Assembly: GCA_020635855.1 (NCBI GenBank)
Contig: JACJYZ010000002.1
Location: forward strand, 1,054,001 to 1,118,000
Source of the DNA: Flavobacteriales bacterium
GTDB lineage: Bacteria > Bacteroidota > Bacteroidia > JACJYZ01
Direction of reading: 5' to 3'
DNA length: 64,000 nt
The notes beneath the pieces are model-generated. The model was not told the DNA's origin. It saw only the letters and a list, made by a program, of their open reading frames with translations, and did no database searches. The translations under genes were made by a program, and so were the position numbers. Below, in pieces: positions 61,010 through 64,000 of the stretch. Position 1 is the first letter of the stretch, and every line of letters begins with the position of its first letter.

Positions 61010-61735
61010 TCAATCCCAACCGGAAACCAGTACGTCTGCGAGGTGCATGATCTTCAACGGTTTCTTTTCCTTGCGGATGTATCCGTTGAGGTGCATGAGG
61101 CAGGATGCGTCGGTGCTTACGATGAAGTCGGCCTCCGTTTCCAGGGCGTTGTTCACCTTTACCTCCGCCAGGCTGCTGGAGATGGCTTCAAACTTGGCGG
61201 CGAATGCCCCTCCGAAGCCGCAGCAGCTTTCGGTGTCTTTCATTTCCACGAGTTCCAGACCTTTCACCTTTTCCAACAGTATGCGGGGTTCGCGCTTGAT
61301 GCCGTACTCACGCAGGGCGGCGCAGGAATCATGGTAGGTGGCTTTCTTGCCATCCATCTTGGCGCCGAGGTCGGTGATCTTTAGGTGGTTCACCAGGAAG
61401 TCCGACAGCTCGAAGGTGTTTTTCTGCAGTTGCCTGTACTCATTGTGCAGGGCTGAGTTCTTGAAGAGGTCGTCGTAATAGTTCTTGATCATGCCTGCGC
61501 ACGATGCTGAGGGCGTGACCACCGGCCGGGTGTTGTCAATGTCTTTGATAAACTTGGCGGCCACCTCCCTGGCTTCATCCCAGTGTCCACTGGTGAAAGC
61601 CGGTTGACCGCAGCAGGTCTGGTCGGGGTTGTAGTGCACCGTGCAACCGATGCGTTCCAGGATCCGTACCATGTTGGCGGCGGTATCCGGGTAGATCTGA
61701 TCTATGAAACAGGGGATAAAAAGTTCAACGTCCAT
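61010..61735 (-). CDS. lutA: LutA-like Fe-S protein with two CCG domains
   Basis: 241 residues. Two cysteine-rich repeats: C9, C41-C42 in TCCGQPAFTSG and C79 in SASCAGM; then C138, C171-C172 in SCCGFGGAFA and C212 in DASCLMHL. This is the CCG pattern of LutA/GlcF/heterodisulfide-reductase subunits, which pass electrons in L-lactate or glycolate oxidation. The usual partners LutB and LutC are absent on both sides, so it is either an orphan subunit or works with distant ones. Confidence 0.87.
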   Translation of the reverse strand: MDVELFIPCFIDQIYPDTAANMVRILERIGCTVHYNPDQTCCGQPAFTSGHWDEAREVAAKFIKDIDNTRPVVTPSASCAGMIKNYYDDLFKNSALHNEYRQLQKNTFELSDFLVNHLKITDLGAKMDGKKATYHDSCAALREYGIKREPRILLEKVKGLELVEMKDTESCCGFGGAFAAKFEAISSSLAEVKVNNALETEADFIVSTDASCLMHLNGYIRKEKKPLKIMHLADVLVSGWD

Positions 61736-61762
61736 TCGCGAAGCCTTTGCTTTTTCGAGTGG

Positions 61763-63049
61763 TCAAAGGTCGGTATTTTTCCGCGGAAGGCGAAACAGAA
61801 AGAACCATCCGACAACAAAAAAGACAATCAGGGCGAAAACGGAATTCCGCATGCTGCCGGTCAGCTCTTCGATCAGGCCGTAGCTGGCTGTGCCCAATAC
61901 GATGCCTGTCTTTTCGCAGAGTTCATAAAAACTGAAATAAGATGCATGGTCATGTGTCTCCGGAAGCATCTTGGCGTAAGTGGATCGCGACAGCGACTGG
62001 ATGCCACCCATGACCAATCCCACCACGGCGGCCAGCAGGTAGAAGGCATTGGCAGTATACACGAAATAGGCGGACACGCATATCCCCACCCAGATTACAA
62101 GGGACACGGACAGGGCCCGGATATTTCCGAACAGGGAAGAGGCCCTTGAAAAGGCCCAGGCGCCAATCATGGCTACAAACTGGATGATGAGGATGGTGGT
62201 GATGAGCTCATCGCTTTTCATGGAGATTTCCTTGTCACCGAAAGAAGCGGCCATGTACATCATCGTTTGTACGCCCATGCTGTAAACAAAGAAGGCGGTG
62301 AGGAACATCGGCAATGCTTTTTCCGTGCGGATTTGTTTCCACACACCCAGCAGTTCCGCATATCCTTTGGTAAGCAGGTTGCCCGATGCCTGTTTCTGGT
62401 ACACGTTTTTCGGCAGTACCCTGAAGGTGATGTGGGAGAAGCCGAACCACCAGATGCCCGTCATCACAAACGAGATCCGGGCAGGTGTTCCATCCGAAGG
62501 CATACCGAATGTTTCCGGACTCATGATCATGATCAGGTTTACGATCAGCAGGATGGCGCTGCCCACATAGCCCAGTCCGAACCCCAGGGCGCTCACCCTG
62601 TCTTGGTCTTTTACCTCCGCGATCTCGGGCAGGTAGGCGTTGTAGAATACGAGGCTGCCGGAGAAACCCATCGTGGCCAGCATCAATCCCCCCAGGCCAA
62701 TGCCCAGGTGGTCTTTGTCGAAGAAGTACAGCGCGCAGCAGGCGGCAGAGCCCAGGTAGCAGAAGAAGCGCATGAAGGCTTTCTTGCGCCCGCTGTAGTC
62801 GGCGATGCCGGAAAGAAGCGGTGAGATCAGCACCACCAGCAGAAAACCTGCGGAAATGGTGTAGGAGTATAAGGCGGTGTTGGTGAACTGGCGGCCCAGG
62901 AATACCACCTGGTCGTTTCCATCGGAGGAAGTAACGGCATTGTAGTAAATGGGAAAAATGGTGGAGGTGATCACCAGGCTGTACACCGAGTTGGCCCAGT
63001 CGTACATGGCCCAGCCCCTGATGATCTTCTTATTTCCCTTTTCGATCAT
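61763..63049 (-). CDS. MFS transporter, UMF1/Atg22-like
   Basis: 428 residues and about 12 membrane segments. IIRGWAMYDWANSVYSLVIT is the signature opening of the UMF1 family, and SGIADYSGRKKAFMRFFCY is the loop 2-3 motif. Members related to vacuolar amino acid effluxer Atg22 are suspected amino acid or peptide exporters. The start overlaps the hemE stop by four bases. Substrate unknown. Confidence 0.87.
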   Translation of the reverse strand: MIEKGNKKIIRGWAMYDWANSVYSLVITSTIFPIYYNAVTSSDGNDQVVFLGRQFTNTALYSYTISAGFLLVVLISPLLSGIADYSGRKKAFMRFFCYLGSAACCALYFFDKDHLGIGLGGLMLATMGFSGSLVFYNAYLPEIAEVKDQDRVSALGFGLGYVGSAILLIVNLIMIMSPETFGMPSDGTPARISFVMTGIWWFGFSHITFRVLPKNVYQKQASGNLLTKGYAELLGVWKQIRTEKALPMFLTAFFVYSMGVQTMMYMAASFGDKEISMKSDELITTILIIQFVAMIGAWAFSRASSLFGNIRALSVSLVIWVGICVSAYFVYTANAFYLLAAVVGLVMGGIQSLSRSTYAKMLPETHDHASYFSFYELCEKTGIVLGTASYGLIEELTGSMRNSVFALIVFFVVGWFFLFRLPRKNTDL

Positions 63050-64000
63050 TCGCGGTGGCGGTACGACTGAACGACTTCCACAAAATGTTTAACGTGATCC
63101 GGGTTTGTGTCCGGGTAGAGGCCATGGCCCAGGTTGGCGATGTGCCGCTGTGGTCCGAAGGTTTCCAGCATGGCGTGGGTGGCCTTTGTGATCACTTGCT
63201 TATCGGCATACAGCAGGCACGGGTCCAGGTTGCCCTGTACCGTTTTTCCGTTTCCGATCTGTGCTTTGGTTTCCCTGATGGGCATGTTCCAGTCGAGTCC
63301 CAGCACTTCGCATGGTAGTTGCGCCAGCTCGTTCATGGCAAAGAAGGCGCCTTTTGCGAAGATGATCACCGGCACGTCGGTGATGGCTTCACAGATCGCT
63401 TTCAGGTAGGGGATGCAGAAGGTGTGGTACTGGTCGGGCGAAAGTACGCCGGCCCAGCTGTCGAACACCTGCACCATGTTGGCGCCCGCCTGCACCTGCG
63501 CTTTCAGGTAGGCAATGGTGGATCGGGTGATCATGTCGAGCAGGCGGTGACTCGTCTCCGCGTCTGTGTACAACCACTTGCGCGCGGTTGAAAAGGTTTT
63601 GGATCCGCTGCCTTCCACCATATAAGAGAAGATGGTCCATGGTGCGCCTGCAAAACCGATCAGCGGCACGCGACCGGCCAGGGCGGATTTCACGAGTCGG
63701 ATTTCCTCCACCACATATGCCAGGTCTTCCTCAGGGTTGGCTATGTGCAGGCTGTCCAGGTCTTCCGGTCGTTTGATGAACCGTTCGAACACAGGGCCTT
63801 TGGCTTCCACCACTTCGTAGGGAAGTCCCATGGCTTCCGGTATCACCAGGATATCGGAGAACAGGATGGCGGCGTCCACGCCCAGGATGTCCACAGGCTG
63901 TATGGTGACTTCACACGCCAGTTCCGGGTTCTCCACCAGCTGCTTGAAACTGCCGGCTTTTTCGCGCACCCTCCGGTATTCCGGGAACACGCGTCCGGCC
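63046..64000 (-). CDS. hemE: Uroporphyrinogen decarboxylase, 5' end beyond the window
   Basis: Partial: about 318 codons are visible and the start lies past 64000. The visible N-terminal residues (AGRVFPEYRRVREKAGSF) correspond to the conserved RQAGRYLPEYR region, so only roughly 30 residues are missing. APWTIFSYMVEGSGSK, DSWAGVLSPDQY, VLGLDWNMPI and NLGHGLYPDTNPDHVKHF confirm the family. It converts uroporphyrinogen III to coproporphyrinogen III in heme synthesis. In the visible part the usual Gly-Arg-Tyr is Gly-Arg-Val. Confidence 0.93.
   Translation of the reverse strand, partial: AGRVFPEYRRVREKAGSFKQLVENPELACEVTIQPVDILGVDAAILFSDILVIPEAMGLPYEVVEAKGPVFERFIKRPEDLDSLHIANPEEDLAYVVEEIRLVKSALAGRVPLIGFAGAPWTIFSYMVEGSGSKTFSTARKWLYTDAETSHRLLDMITRSTIAYLKAQVQAGANMVQVFDSWAGVLSPDQYHTFCIPYLKAICEAITDVPVIIFAKGAFFAMNELAQLPCEVLGLDWNMPIRETKAQIGNGKTVQGNLDPCLLYADKQVITKATHAMLETFGPQRHIANLGHGLYPDTNPDHVKHFVEVVQSYRHRE

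Noticed and set aside
1..64000. CRISPR array, prophage, insertion sequence or toxin-antitoxin pair
   Set aside because: No regularly spaced repeats, transposase, integrase, phage structural or small paired-gene signatures were found.

Overview
The window reads as chromosome from a Bacteroidota bacterium, probably in the Flavobacteriia/Cytophagia range. The evidence is a PorP/SprF-type membrane protein, subtilisins ending in type IX secretion (T9SS) sorting domains, a CarboxypepD-reg/TonB-dependent receptor, Bacteroidota-only families (DUF5606, DUF6438, short AMP nucleosidase), and promoters with the Bacteroidota -7 box TAnnTTTG close upstream of start codons. Coding density is high, neighbouring genes often overlap by 4-20 bases, and TTG or GTG starts recur. 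I saw no rRNA, tRNA, CRISPR array, integrase or insertion sequence.

Layout. (1) 46-14956, plus strand: a long surface-polysaccharide cluster, truncated at the left edge. It holds a membrane-anchored SGNH protein, six GT4-like glycosyltransferases, a PAPS-dependent sulfotransferase, a GT11 (fucosyltransferase-like) enzyme, an FkbM methyltransferase, a Wzy-like polymerase, an asparagine-synthase-type amidotransferase and a WcaF-like acetyltransferase. The likely product is a sulfated, methylated and acetylated polysaccharide. No flippase or chain-length regulator lies inside the window. (2) 15003-20783, minus strand: one compact run of GH3-family amide synthetase, LysE exporter, a two-part YeeE/YedE (PmpA/PmpB) sulfur transporter, an aldehyde dehydrogenase and a cation/proton antiporter. 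(3) 21161-25132, minus strand: a signalling operon with no recognisable sensor domain: small unknown protein, REC-histidine kinase, stand-alone REC, REC-SpoIIE phosphatase and a LuxR-type response regulator. (4) 25268-26913: an ECF sigma factor and an anti-sigma factor fused to a TonB C-terminal domain. (5) 27159-33884: PorP-like protein, membrane-anchored PHP protein, YjbQ, DacB, M3 oligopeptidase and DUF5606 protein. (6) 33974-39771: two tandem secreted subtilisins of nearly equal length.

(7) 39825-48310: housekeeping genes (HsdR_N-like nuclease domain, AMP nucleosidase, HolA, TonB-dependent receptor, PyrG, YidC), several with clear promoters and one strong terminator. (8) 48342-64000: a small STAS-like protein, a DUF6438 lipoprotein, a large OmpA protein with PorE-like architecture plus an added N-terminal barrel, MqnA (futalosine-route menaquinone synthesis), an EI24 membrane protein, PurB, a small secreted protein, a GT2, a large Tricorn-like secreted protease, a PLP-dependent decarboxylase, a LutA-like Fe-S protein, a UMF1-type MFS transporter and the 3' part of hemE, which runs off the right edge.

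The parts most worth following are the multi-REC operon, the sigma/anti-sigma-TonB pair, the GH3-LysE pair, the barrel-PorE fusion, and the nuclease domain divergent from amn-holA. All functional calls come from reading motifs in translated sequence; no database search was possible.
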